64,000 nucleotides of DNA from Chamaelirium japonicum (Eukaryota; Streptophyta; Magnoliopsida; Liliales; Melanthiaceae), in assembly GCA_947650365.1 (NCBI GenBank), contig OX393549.1, forward strand, positions 88,530,170 through 88,594,169, in the 5' to 3' direction. Each line of letters opens with the position of its first letter. Position 1 is the stretch's first letter. This document shows, piece after piece, positions 11,321 to 26,867 of the stretch. The notes beneath the pieces are model-generated. The model saw only the letters and a list, made by a program, of their open reading frames with translations, did not search any database and was not told the origin of the DNA. The position numbers were made by a program, and so were the translations under genes.

Positions 11321-11808
11321 TAGGGCTGTAAACGACCCAAGCTGACTCGAGCTTTGGTCTGTTTGAGCTTGTTCATTTATTAAACAAGCCTAAACTTCAT
11401 GCTTGGGCTTGGATTGTTTAATAATCGAGCCGAGCTGAGCTTTGCTTTGCTTGAGCCTGGCTCGTTTATTAAATGAGCCTAAACTTCAGGCTAGGCTTCG
11501 TTCAATTAGTGATCGAACGGTCCCTTATGAAGCTTGTTTCCGAGCTCCAAAAGTATAGAATATATATGTTAGGTCTATTCAAGCCATTTATGAGCCTATT
11601 CATGAGCCTACTCACGAGCCTAAACAAGCATGTTTGCAAGTCCAATCAAGCTGAGGTTTGGTCTCCTTAAGCTTGGCTTGTTTCTTAAATGAGCCTAAAC
11701 TCTAGGCTTGGTCTTGGCTTGACTAGTGACCGAACGAACTTGAACGAGCCTTTTTATCGAGCTTGTTTGAGAGCTGCTCACGAACAACTTGGTTCGTTTG
11801 TAGCCCTA
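11321..11808. mobile_element. hAT MITE with target duplication
   Basis: The ends TAGGGCTGTAAACGA(C) and GGTTCGTTTGTAGCCCTA are inverted copies. The flanks 11313-11320 (GTTCCGTC) and 11809-11816 (GTTCCATC) match at 7 of 8 positions, the hAT signature. The interior is repetitive CGAGCTTG/GAGCCTAAAC and non-coding. Confidence 0.75.
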
Positions 11809-11999
11809 GTTCCATCCACCACTCGATCCATTGTCATAGTTGACTTCTTCGAATATATGGAAAACCTTTGCGTGAACCATCTGCATGAATTATCACCCAG
11901 CTATCTATTTTGTAACCTAACTCTTTTTCTAACAAGAGTGGTTGAGGGCTGCCTAACTCTTTTTTTTTTAATAAGAGTGGTTGAGGGCTGCTAACCCTT

Positions 12000-12977
<978 letters not shown>

Positions 12978-13325
12978 TAAGGAATGGATAAAGAGAACCG
13001 TTCGATACAAACATAAGTGACGGTTAGATAATTTGATGGCCAAGATCTCTCTGCATCAATATACTTCAGCCCATATCTCCACCATCCCCCGTCCGAAAAT
13101 CCCTTAATAACCGTCATGATCAATAATGGGAACACCGTCCCGATCACAGCCGTCCATGGTCCAACAAGTGAATCTCATTCAACCAGGACCGGTAGCTAAA
13201 TTGACGCTGTGATCAAATGCCACGTCAATCGGGCAAGCAAAAAGACACTGTGATAATATGCCACATCAATCGGGCTGACCATTCGGGACAAACGCTTCGG
13301 GCTGAAGAGCAGTTCGCGATCTCCA

Positions 13326-13328
<3 letters not shown>

Positions 13329-13375
<47 letters not shown>
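13329..13375. repeat. (CT)n microsatellite
   Basis: A CT tract within a wider CTCTCT/GATCCC-rich segment (13320-13720) that looks like leader or degenerate repeat sequence and not coding. Confidence 0.9.
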
Positions 13376-13378
<3 letters not shown>

Positions 13379-13734
13379 CTCTACTCCAGACCCCCTGAAC
13401 TCCACGATCCCTCCACGATCCCTCTTTCTCTCTCTCTCTCAATCTCTACTGCCAGACCCCCCCCCCCGATCACCACGAGCAGCAGTTCGCGATTCCCACC
13501 ACGATCTCCGCGATCTCTATCTCTCTTTGCACCATCCCGGCCCGATCTTTCTCTCTTTGTGCGATCCCCCCGCTGATCCCCTCATGATTCTCTTTCCCTA
13601 GATGGTAAAAGATAACCGACTCTCTCTCTCTCTGCTATTCCCCCCACCGATCCCCCTTGCGATGGCCCTATCTATCTCTTTCTGAGCGATCCCGGCCCAA
13701 TCTGTCTCTCTTTGAGTGATCCCGACCTCGATGG

Positions 13735-14041
13735 CGTCGATGCAGAGGCGTGCGAGGAGGCAGACCACCGCGAGCTTCTGGGTGGCGTTCATGGCAGCGT
13801 GGGTGCCAGCTCGCCATCACGGATGGTGGTGATGAGGATGCGAAAGTAGGAGGGGTCGGCGATGTGGCTGGGTGCGTACTCCGGCCTCAAGGAAGAAGTG
13901 GCCATGGCGACGACACGAGGTGGGGAGGAGGTGGGGAAGCCGGCCTCGATGGCGTCGACGCCGAGGTGTGCACGGAGGCAGGCCACCGCGATCTTCTGGG
14001 CGGCGTTCATGGCGGCACCGGGTGCTTGCTCGCCATTGCGG
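13735..14041 (-). pseudogene. 2-isopropylmalate synthase-like fragment, duplicated and frameshifted
   Basis: On the minus strand the upper copy reads [18 protein letters not shown] then [14 protein letters not shown]. The lower copy starts [18 protein letters not shown], reaches TIRDGE, loses one base before APG/AAMN, and continues in another frame to IDAIEVG. These segments follow the order of the N-terminal catalytic region of plant 2-isopropylmalate synthase (RPEY, then TLRDGEQ.PG, then LGVDIIEAGFP), the first enzyme of leucine synthesis. The metal-binding Asp of the RDGE motif is present in the lower copy. Only some 60 residues of each copy exist, the copies overlap out of order, and the frame breaks, so this is not a gene. 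It could be a captured fragment (Pack-type element) or a decayed tandem duplication. Identification is by recall, without alignment. Confidence 0.55.
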
Positions 14042-14332
14042 TGGGCTAGGGTTTAGGGGATGCGACTGCAACCAACACCCATACCCCCTCAATCTCTCTC
14101 TCTCTCTCTCTCTCTAATATCTTTTTTTTTGTTTGTTTTTTGCAGAGCAGAGGGGAGGGAGGGGAGCGGACTCAGTGGAGGAGTGGAAGAGGGTGCGGGG
14201 GGATAGCGAGATCCAGGTCTAAGGGGGAATCGATCGGGAGTCCCAATCCTACTAATCTCTATACTTCTTCCGATCAGATTTCTCGCTCCAGTAGGAAGGA
14301 TACCAATGCGCCTGCGACCAACACCCCCTCAG

Positions 14333-14334
<2 letters not shown>

Positions 14335-14390
<56 letters not shown>
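14335..14390. repeat. (CT)n microsatellite
   Basis: About 27 CT units. A phrase similar to GCGACCAACACCCCCTCA precedes both this tract and the smaller CT tract at 14091-14115, so the two tracts lie in duplicated context. Confidence 0.93.
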
Positions 14391-14392
<2 letters not shown>

Positions 14393-14881
14393 CTGATTTT
14401 TTTTTCTTCGATCGGGAGCTGATCGGCTTCTCCTCCTCATCCATCAAGTCGCACCAGCAGCCGGGATGAGGCTGGATCCAGATCTCGATTTCACTTTTTT
14501 CTTTCTTCCTTTTTTTTACATGTTCCTTCTTTTCTCGATTATGTTTTTTTGTAACTTTCCTTTTTTTCCGTTCTTCTTTTACAAAAATCAGAAAATGTAC
14601 TTTTAAAAATCTATTCTTTGATGGTGATCTATGATTCATGCATGCCCTCTATTTTTGAATTTTTTTTTTAGGTGAAAATTGATACGGAAGTAAAGAAATC
14701 CCATTGACACCTGCAGCACCGGTGAAGTTCCTTATCTCCCCCGAGGGGGTTAATGCAGACGGAACATGATTCAGGGTTCAAAAGACACCCATCATTGAAA
14801 GTATAGTGTGCTGATGTCCAATGTCTATTTCTTTTAGTATTTTTTTTAATGATGTTCATCGCTATAACCTGATTTTGGTCT

Positions 14882-14943
14882 GATGTTCATCCCTATAACC
14901 TGACAGATCGTCGACCAACATCAGGTTATAGGGATAAACATCA
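14882..14943. repeat. Short perfect-stem hairpin
   Basis: GATGTTCATCCCTATAACCTGA is followed, after a 17-nt loop, by its near-exact reverse complement. A third, partly matching copy of the arm lies just upstream (14851-14873). The role is unknown; it may be a decayed foldback element or a small-RNA precursor. Confidence 0.55.
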
Positions 14944-16616
14944 TTTGATTTTTTTGAGCTGATATCTATGATCACTGCTTTTATACAAGAATCAACGATG
15001 GAAGATAACCAGACTTTGTATGAGTTGTTTGTTAAAAGTTTTTTTTTTCTTTCCTTCTCTATTTCTTTTAACATGATCTGAATGTGCCGGTAAAAATTTC
15101 CAAGCTGAGCGAAGAGCTGAATCAGCTGCGAAATCATTGCCTTTTCATGTTTATCCCCCCCCCCCAAAAAAAAAAAAAAAAACCCTGAAATATTATATAG
15201 ATATTTGGACATGTTCAGCCTACACACTATAAATAGTGATTTATCCAATGCATGTATATGATAGTATTATATATCTGAAAATTCACATTTGTCGTAGTTG
15301 GCTTTTCAGCATTGGATTGAAGCTGTAAGCCTTGGTTTTCCAGTAATTTTTTTTTCTCTTTGTATTTTTGTTTTGCTTTGAAATAGTACTCATTAAGTTC
15401 CCAAATCATTGAAAGATTTTCACTAACAAATAGTTTTCCAATAAATTACACTTTGCTGTTTGCCGCCATGAAGTTTAGATTATAAACGCTTAACCCCCCT
15501 GTAGTTTTTTTTGTTCCAAATCGCACCTAAAAGTTTTGAAATGTTTGCACAATACCCCTTTTGTCAACTACTTAATTTCCTCATTTGGTAATTTTTATCT
15601 GATCAAAACTGAATTGAAGGGGGGCAAAATGAATATATATTTTTTAACTATAGGGGGGTGTTTTTGAGCTAAACTTTAGGGGGGGGCAAAGTGTAATTTA
15701 CCCTAATTTCTAAGAGCTTTGTTACTGTATTTGATTTTTTATTTTCACAAATAACAGATAGTTTTGTGGATCCTAATAATTTATAAGATTTTTCTTACTC
15801 TTGATGATTTTCTTAACCTAAACCCTTGATTGACTACTACTTAGTTTTATTGTCGATGAATTTCCACCATTTTTTTGATGAATTTTGAATTCATGCTCTT
15901 CTGAAATTTATCCAGATTCCCTGAGATGCGACTCTGTTTTCATTCCAAGTGCAAAGAAATTCTGTTTGGATGTTTATAGATTGATCCAAGGCATCGTTAT
16001 GGGCATAACCTGCACTCCTATTATGAAGAATGGCGCCAAAAGTAAGACGGGGCAACCTTTCTTCGACTGGTGAGTTGTGAGACCCTGTCTTTCCACCAAA
16101 TTAATGGTGATAGCAGAGTAAACATGTTTCTGATAATTTGTTGACAGTGATGCATTGCGCCATTTTGAAGGAAAATGTGAACATGACATCACTCGAGAGA
16201 CTACGTAAATACCATGATGAAGTAATAATTGTTGTCAAGGAAAATAATAACCATAGTATGTTAACATGCCATGTCTTCGATTATTTCAGGGTCTTCCAAC
16301 TTTCACTTCATAGATTTCTATACTTCTCTGTCAATTTTTTGACAACCCTCTTCACAGAATTGATACTGTTATTCATCGAGATTAAATAGGGTATTAGAGG
16401 TATAAACGCATGACCATTATGAAATATATGTTAAATCATGAGGTACAATATGATGATACACTTGACTAATGACTATGACTTGATTTTCAACACATGAAAT
16501 ATGTGCATCATTTATAGCTATTTTTTTTCTACCCTGCATCGAGAACGCCAGCGTCCCGACTGCTGGGTATGCAAGCCCAGAGCTCGCCGTCGCCTTGGCT
16601 GCTGCCATGCCGGTAA
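14944..16616. other. Intergenic around the MITE, no gene seen
   Basis: AT-rich sequence with homopolymers, including C9 followed by A17 near 15157-15182. Exon-like snippets near 16010-16070 and 16545-16612 end in GT but belong to no recognisable protein. Confidence 0.35.
15441..15703. mobile_element. Mutator-like MITE (AATTACACTTTG TIR)
   Basis: The left AAATTACACTTTGCTG and right, inverted, GGGTAAATTACACTTTGCCC form TIRs. The interior holds AAGGGGGGCAAA-type motifs. Target duplications are not clear. Confidence 0.5.
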
Positions 16617-16624
16617 CTCTCTTT

Positions 16625-16718
<94 letters not shown>
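16617..16718. repeat. Compound (CT)n(CA)n microsatellite
   Basis: A CT tract at about 16620-16646 passes directly into a CA tract to 16718, with a single ACC interruption at 16681-16684. Confidence 0.95.
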
Positions 16719-16721
<3 letters not shown>

Positions 16722-18332
16722 CGTGCGCTCATGCATGATAAATTCATATGTGAATCCATGGAGAAGTTTCATGCTATGTGGTCTATCATACATCTTTTTA
16801 ATCTATGTTAGGTTTAATTAAATTTTAAGTGTAAGCATTTCATGATATGCGGTCCACCTTCCCCTCATGTCTAAGACATGGGGTTTTTCTTTAATTCTTT
16901 CAAGATGCGTCCAGGGGAGATATATATCAAGTATGACCCTGTATTTTGCTTCTCTGTATTATTGTACGGCCATGTTTGCTGTCTTTGGGACTTTTTGTAT
17001 AGTATTCATCTATAATGGATTTCATCGATCTTGAGTTAGCTCATGCATGTATTTGTTTGGGATCTTGAGTTCTTTTTCATTTCAGTTTTAATATCAACCC
17101 TGCTTCGAATCCATGCGTGTAAACTTATTGTTGGTAATTCCCAAGTTTCGAATCCCTGAAATCTTATTCATTAGCTTCTAGGAATTGCCCTACTTTTTGG
17201 ATCGCCTCCGCCAACGAGCAAGCTGTGATCGACCCACATGGAGGCAGCAACTGCTACTGAGAACCCCACCCCATGATGAGGGGCATCCATAAAAAAAAAT
17301 AAAGAGGGATATGATACAAATATATACAATCCATATTCGCTCCATTTACATCCCAATCATTAAGTAAATAAATGTTTGTGCAATGATTTCCTGAAATGTC
17401 CTTCCATAAAGATCCCACAAAATCTATTACGAGGGGCCAATAACCAACATTACAGCGTGTGTGTTTTTACATGTATTTCATATGAACCATGATAAGATAG
17501 AAGTGTGCCCATAAATCGCAATGGTGGAAAAGTGAGTGCAAATGCACATGGATGTGTGTTTGAGTGTTGTGAGATAACACAAGTTCGAAAGTAAATAGCA
17601 TCTCGGCCTTCCCTCGCACGCATCCCTTCTTCAGTATTAGTTGGGGAGACTTTGTCATCCAAACCAACAACAAACTGCACATTGCACACAAAAGAACTTC
17701 AATCTCTATTAGATTTACATATCTGAATCCTGTGCTGTTAAGCATTTTATAGAGAATCAGATGCATACCTTGGCAATTTGCTTAACGTTTATGACATATT
17801 TGACATCTTCTGTGTTTGGGTTGATATTCTTTGTACACCTCGCAACCTTAAGAGAAATGCTTAGCAGCCTCAGAATTGACAATATGGAAGAGAAAAAAAC
17901 ACTTTATTAGCATAGATGTACTTCAAAAATTAAGGAAATCACAACATTTGCAATAGATTAAGAAAAGACCAATGATAGATTAGGGTTTATTGAGAAACCT
18001 AATCTCTTTTATGTTATTAATAAAGAGAAATTATATTTAAGTCCATAAACTTATACTAATTAATACAAAGGATAAAGAACAGAATCTCTAATACATTTAG
18101 GTCCATAGACTTATAAATTTTACATTTAAGTCCTTACCTTATGATTTTTTACATAACAGATGCAATAGAGATGAGGCTATGAAGGCAGAAGCGGGTGCCA
18201 AAGTTCAAGTTCACTGAATGTGCATTGAGATGCATCGGGTACCACTCTCGTTGCCAAGAGAACAGAGGTAGAGGGAACCATGGCACAATTGTTTAGATCC
18301 AACTCCAGCTAACGACATTCAAGGTCTTCTTG
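16719..18332. other. Intergenic, no gene seen
   Basis: No convincing coding region, RNA gene or transposon terminus. Several short ORFs on both strands lack family features. Confidence 0.4.
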
Positions 18333-18515
18333 GATCTATGCTCAGTTCTTTTGCAAATATTTACAGTCCGTAAACATCATGTAATTCAGAATCTATGCTC
18401 GGTGCTTTTGCAAATGTAATTCACAATAATTCAGAATCTATGCTCGGTGCTTTTGCTACATTCAACTTTGTGAAAACCGTATAATTCAGAATCTATGCTC
18501 GATGCTTTTATAAAT
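18333..18515 (+). repeat. Short tandem repeat, about four copies
   Basis: The phrase ATCTATGCTCGGTGCTTTTG, with slight changes, recurs at about 18333, 18389, 18433 and 18489, each preceded by TAATTCAGA in the last three. Spacing is 44-56 bp. Confidence 0.75.
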
Positions 18516-18604
18516 GTTATTGTTTCTTTTTGGAATTATCTTGCTACAAATCATGGGTTTGGCCAAACAAATCCATGTCTCTGATTCTAGAACTTTTTCT
18601 CTTT

Positions 18605-18770
18605 TTGTTCATTTTTGCTAAAATATTTGTTGCACTGCTTACGGCCCATTGTGATTAGGGTGTCTTTTTTATTATGCCATTTTAAATGGGCAATGTGGTG
18701 CGTCACGATTGGGTTGTAAGAAAGTGTAGCAAATCAATTGGGTAGCAAAAATGCTCTCTAAAGCCAATCT
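18605..18770. mobile_element. Foldback MITE (TTTTTGCTA...TAGCAAAAA family)
   Basis: TTTTTGCTAAAATATTTGTTGCACTGCTTACGG at the left is mirrored by TTGTAAGAAAGTGTAGCAAATCAATTGGGTAGCAAAAA at the right. The same family recurs at 58105-58345, and one end appears at 57770. Confidence 0.5.
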
Positions 18771-19539
18771 GAAAGCAAGTTCGGCAAATCAATCAGGTGG
18801 CAATGCTATTCAGCCAACCTGATTGCCAAACCCATAGTCAATATTTTTATTCTACCAACCTTTGGCTACGAGGTTGATTGAGTAAAGCATTATCAAGTGG
18901 GATCTATGTATTGGGCGATGTACTGAATAGCTTTAAACAAGCAACCGATTCATATGGAACACACCCATGAGTAGCACCATCCCTTCGTTTCAAGTACTAA
19001 ATTTGGCTTTTGTGCTAATGAGTTTTAGAGGTAGCTACATTGGAGGGACGTTGGGATTCGAGGATAGGTTCCATATGAATTGGTTGTCTGTGATAAATTT
19101 TCCTTGAATAGAACAATGCATATACTATTCGATTTGGATCTATATGTCTCATAAGTCATACAATAAATAATAAATCACAGTCTGTTTAATTGACGGTCGA
19201 GATTGTGCGTGATTCACCGGTTGGGTCAAGATGCAACAGAAGACTGCGATCATGAGAAGGGGGCGGAGGGCGGTGATGGCAGACAACGTTGACCCATGAT
19301 GGTGATGGTTCGGTGGCAGAAGATGGCGACCAACTGATGGTCGATTGGGGCGGTGAGCGATGGATGAACTTAACTTCTTTTTTTTAATCTCAAAATATTA
19401 TCACCGCTCACGAAATATCATTATCATCCTCAAAACATTATTATCTCCCTCGAAATATTATCGTCACTGTCGAAATATTTTTTTACCACATTTGAAATAT
19501 TATGACTTGCCTCAAAATATTATCCTTGCCCTCGAATTC

Positions 19540-20153
<614 letters not shown>

Positions 20154-20155
<2 letters not shown>

Positions 20156-20888
20156 GGAGGGATACTCTTACTCATGACCTCTTACAACCAACAATTATTA
20201 ATGATCTGGACCATCCATCGGAATCCGATGGATGGTTGAGATCAAAAATCCCCCTCTCTCTATCTCTCTCTCTCAATCGTGTAACCCCCTATCGATCCCC
20301 CTCCCCCTCCGACCCCGACCTTCCCCTCCGACCATGACCGTCCCCTCCGGCCTTCAGCTCCAGCAGCCCCTTCCCCTCCACCCCCTCCCATCCGTCGAGC
20401 CACCCCGCCGGCGCCAATCGCAGCCCCGATCTCGCTGAAATTGGGGCTGCTAGCGGGGGGGTCGGGGCTGCTGCGATCGGTCGAGGGAGATGGCCAGAGC
20501 CAGAGGGGAAGGGGGCGGTCGGGGTGCTGCGCGTCGGGGCCGGAGCTGGAGCTGAAGGCCGGTCGGGGTGGCTCGACGGACGGGAGGGGGCCGGAGCTGA
20601 AGGCCGGTCGGGATGGCTCGACGGACGGCGGGGATGGCTCGACGGACGGTGGGATGGCTAAACGAGCGACGGGAGGGGGCTGGAGCTAAAGGCCGGAGGG
20701 GACGGTCGGGGTCGAAGGGGAAGGTCGGGGTCGGAGGGGGAGGGGGATCGATGGGGTTACACAATTGAGAGAGAGAGAGATAAAGAGCGATGGGGATTTT
20801 TGATCTCAACCATCCATCAGATTCCGATGGATGGTCCAGATCATTAGTAACTATTGGTTGTAAGAGGTTATGAGTAAGAGTATCCCTT

Positions 20889-20891
<3 letters not shown>
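20154..20891. mobile_element. Palindromic unit 2, GC-rich core
   Basis: The outer arms GGAGGGATACTCTTACTCAT and its inverse enclose mirrored GGACCATCCATCGGAATCCG and GACCTTCCCCTCCGACC motifs. The core near 20400-20650 contains repeated GGGATGGCTCGACGGACG. ORFs here are by-products of the GC-rich repeats. Confidence 0.8.
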
Positions 20892-23321
<2,430 letters not shown>

Positions 23322-23334
23322 GAGAGAGAGAGAG

Positions 23335-23668
23335 TAGTGATACATTGCGGCCGGTAACGTGCGGCACCCCCTTCGGGGATATTTTCGAAATTTTTTTTTT
23401 GGGGATTGATCACCCACCCTTGGATTGGACATACAAAAAATTTTAGCCCGATCCAAAACTTGTAGACCGTCCAAATGTGTTGATCAAAATGGCGAAAAAA
23501 ATGAACGACCGATAAAAGATCAACACATTTGGACGGCCAACAAGTCTTGGATCGGGCTGAAAGGTTTTGTGTGTCCAATCCAAGGGTGGGTGATCAATCC
23601 CCAAAAAAAAAAATTCCGAAAATACCCCCGAAGGCGGTGGCCGCACGTTACCCGGCCGCAATGTATCA

Positions 23669-23671
<3 letters not shown>
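23335..23671. mobile_element. Palindromic unit 7, flanked by GA and CT tracts
   Basis: TAGTGATACATTGCGGCCGG at the left is mirrored by CCGGCCGCAATGTATCACTA at the right. The arms include GGATTGATCACCCACCCTTG. The flanks are (TA)n(GA)n and (CT)n(TA)n, as in unit 3. Confidence 0.8.
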
Positions 23672-23746
<75 letters not shown>

Positions 23747-23748
<2 letters not shown>

Positions 23749-24860
23749 ATGACGGTTGTGTTTGGCTTAGCTTATGTGTGCTATTATAATGTATAAGAAA
23801 ATACCTCTGGTACTTGAGCAAGTAAAGTCTTGTATCAATCTGATATGATAACCAATCTCTAGATATGACCCAATGCATTCCACAATTGAGTTAAAAACCA
23901 TTTTTAGTGTCGTCCTTCTCAGAATCTCAAACTCCCATAGCGATAAAGAATATGTGACTACCATCATCCTATATTGTCATAATGAATAAAGTACATTTGT
24001 AGTTTCCCTAAAGATGTGATCCATCAATAGAAATTATTTGTCTTAAGGTCTGGAGTTGGAAACTTCTAAACGAGGCACTGAGGGTCATAATGAAAAATAT
24101 GAATATTTATTCAGTCTATAAAATATGTGTAATGGTTACTAGATTCTTCTTCAAGAGCTCATGACAATATACTTGAAATATCTTAAATGATTCATTGTCT
24201 GTCCTTTTAGAAACTTTATTGCAATCTCTCTTGCTTTTCATAGTTTCTTATAACTGATTTTCACACCAAATCATTTTTAACATCATTTATAATTACTTTG
24301 GGAGCATGCAATACATGCATGTGCCTCCAATCTATGCTTTTAAAAACTCACCAATTAACACAGTTATAGTTGATGATTCTTACCACGTTTCTCATTCGAG
24401 CAATTGTGTTAACTCGTTAGAGAAATAATCTTGAATACTTTGGTTCCCTTGTGTCTAGATGCATGTAATCTCTAACACAGTTTAACACCCTTGTATCTGA
24501 TATATGGTATATCTTTAAGTGGTGGACTTCGAAGCCTTATACTCAAAATATTGATATCAAGCATATCTATTTAACAATGAACTCTCCATTGTAAATGGAT
24601 AAGATGAGTAATGATCGATCTATGTTTTTATGAAATAATAACATTGCGTAAACAAAACATATTAAAATAGAATTATGACATGCGATGCTAATACTACAAA
24701 ACATAAGTCAACAAAATATCAAATCAATCCAAGCATAACTTAAATCAAAGTACATATATGTAAATTATAGGCAAAAATAACTCAAAAGTAACTAAACACA
24801 ACTCAAACAAAATACAAACACAACTCAACGCAATGTAATATAATCAAATGTAACTTAACA
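23747..24860. other. Intergenic, no gene seen
   Basis: AT-rich, without a supported ORF or transposon terminus. Confidence 0.4.
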
Positions 24861-24861
24861 T

Positions 24862-24942
24862 GTTCCCGGAGTGATTAGTTCAAGTTCGAAGTGGGTCCAT
24901 TGCCAGAAAGGTTTTGGGACACATCGATGTCCAAAAAAAAAA
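24862..24942 (+). mobile_element. SINE-like 3' fragment
   Basis: CCCGGAGTGATTAGTTCAAG, GAAGTGGGTCCATTGCC and a short poly-A (24930-24940) resemble the 3' part of plant Au-type SINEs. A related segment is at 34760-34860. The tRNA-related head is missing. Confidence 0.4.
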
Positions 24943-26334
24943 GGCATAACTTAACACGTATATGTTACCAAAAGTTTGCTATATTTCTTTTGTGTTTGGG
25001 AGACAGGTCTATAAAAATAAATTGCGTTTGGCGATAGATCTATAATGAAGCAAGAAAAACCTTTGATGATGTGTTTTGTTGTAGAGTTTGGGATTATACC
25101 ATTTTTTTAGTTCGTGTGATCTACGATAAGACTCCGACGAGGGTTCACGTATCATTGAATATTCGGCGAGAGTTTCAAGACAAGGCTGACCGTCCGACAA
25201 CTCCTTGACGATAATACCCATATCGATAAACCAGGTTGAGTTTCTCTCGAGATTTTGCAACCTCCGATGAGGGAGCATAGAAAATAGATCGATTTGGTGG
25301 AGTTTCAAATAAAAGACGAAAAAAGATACAATACATAACGCGGAGTGATCTATTATTACATTATATGTAAAAGCAAATGGTAAATTACACATACATCACG
25401 TGAGGTTAGCCTAAATTACTAGAACCTCTCTTGCGGTTTTGATTTTTACACTGCATTCCCTTATCATAGCTGTTCCCCCAACTCCTTTAATAGAGCAAGT
25501 AAAACGTCGACAATACCCTTAAGTGAAAAGAGAGACCCGAAGTGAAAGTGAGCATTTAGCCAATATTTCATTTACTTCCCTCGAAATCCTAGGGCGTTGA
25601 CAAATGCAGTCACCTGTTCTCCTGTTATCTGCTGGCGACGAGTGTGGCCACCTGATTAGCAAGACAAGGGTAAGGGCAATGACTAGGGAGTCGACCAGTG
25701 CATCAACATGTATCCATCTTCCCCTAAATAAAGACCCTGAGGAAAACAGAGGACTTGGAATGAGGCATTTACCCATATAAAACATCATTAAATGGGAAGG
25801 ACATAATTGACCATATTTTGTATATAATCCACAAATGTGAAGAATCTCCAAATCAAAATTGTGATCAAATGGAAGGAAACAAATTGAGTACTATGGGAGG
25901 GTGGCCGGAGTAATGGTGGAATCATCAGGGGGACATTAACTTATGCACGGTGGGAGGGTTGGTTGGAATAATGACGTAATTATCGGAGTACGTACGGCCA
26001 CGAACAGAGCAATGCAAGGTCGCAGACCCATCGATCATTGTGCAATGATCTTTGGCACAAACTATAGGGTGAAGCCTAAGACAATTAAGTTATCCACTGA
26101 GAGCATTTTTGGATATACATAAATGAATTTTGCTTACGTAAGCGTGAGAGACTAATTGTTACCGACAAATAAAGTAGAGGGGAGTGCAGAGTAATTACAT
26201 AAAATGCAGGAGAGATTCATGTTATTAAAGCTATCCTCTAACCAAAAGTAAAAATGAATAATTTGATTAAAAACTTATTGGTGTTGATAAAAGTAAAAAA
26301 AAAAATCGGCTCTAAATGGTTGGTACGAAAAAGG
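24943..26334. other. Intergenic, no gene seen
   Basis: Includes minus-strand open frames at 25009-25392 and 25519-25851 that resemble no family known to me and lack gene-like context. Confidence 0.4.
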
Positions 26335-26470
26335 AGGTTTCCATCCAGATGGGGACGTCCGAGGCACTGATCATAGCCATACGTTACACTCAATCCCGAA
26401 TTTGTGATCAGGCAAAGGGACGGTTGAGGTTAGTGCCACGTGAGGATGGTCCCATCGGGATGGAAACCCG
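26335..26470. mobile_element. Small foldback element
   Basis: GGTTTCCATCCAGATGGGGAC at 26336 is mirrored by GTCCCATCGGGATGGAAACC near 26450-26469. No target duplication was resolved. Confidence 0.5.
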
Positions 26471-26592
26471 GATGTCTGAATAGCGTTGCTATACGAAAAA
26501 GTCTCGTGATTGTCCCCCCCCCTTCGTCCGCCCCGGCCCCCCCCCGACTCGCCGCGGCCGCACTCGCGACGCATCTCTCTACCAATAAATAG

Positions 26593-26765
26593 CAATGCTA
26601 TTTGAACAATCTTCATCGACAAAAACTTTGACAAACCATATCCATGCCCTGGTAGCGGGGCCCGCTTGGTGCTAATGGCGATGCACTGATCCCTGGGCCC
26701 CGCCACCAGGGCATGGGTCTCGTTTGTCAAACTTTATGTCGATACAGATTGTTTAAATAGAATTA
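26593..26765. mobile_element. Foldback MITE upstream of annexin gene
   Basis: The left arm has TGCTATTTGAACAATC, a TTTGACAAACC core and CATGCCCTGG; the right arm has the inverses CCAGGGCATG, TTTGTCAAAC and GATTGTTTAAATAG. It ends about 100 bp before the annexin start codon, so it probably lies in the promoter. Confidence 0.6.
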
Positions 26766-26867
26766 CTCATCGATCAAAGTATAAAATGTCCTTTTCCCAC
26801 AATCTCCGACACTGTGACTCGATCCTCCCATCTGCAGCTCCCCATTCTCCGATCGAGAAAGGCGACG

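Noticed and set aside
13196-13405. Arg-Glu and Ser-Leu repeat frames here and at 14252-14440, 53712-54002, 57363-57584 and 60129-60323
   Set aside because: Translations of GA/CT microsatellites.
16540-16612. Possible exon (ENASVPTAGYASPELAVAL) ending in GT
   Set aside because: No matching neighbouring exon, acceptor context or recognised family.
16417-16821. Cys-Val and His-Thr repeat frames
   Set aside because: Translations of the CA/GT microsatellite.
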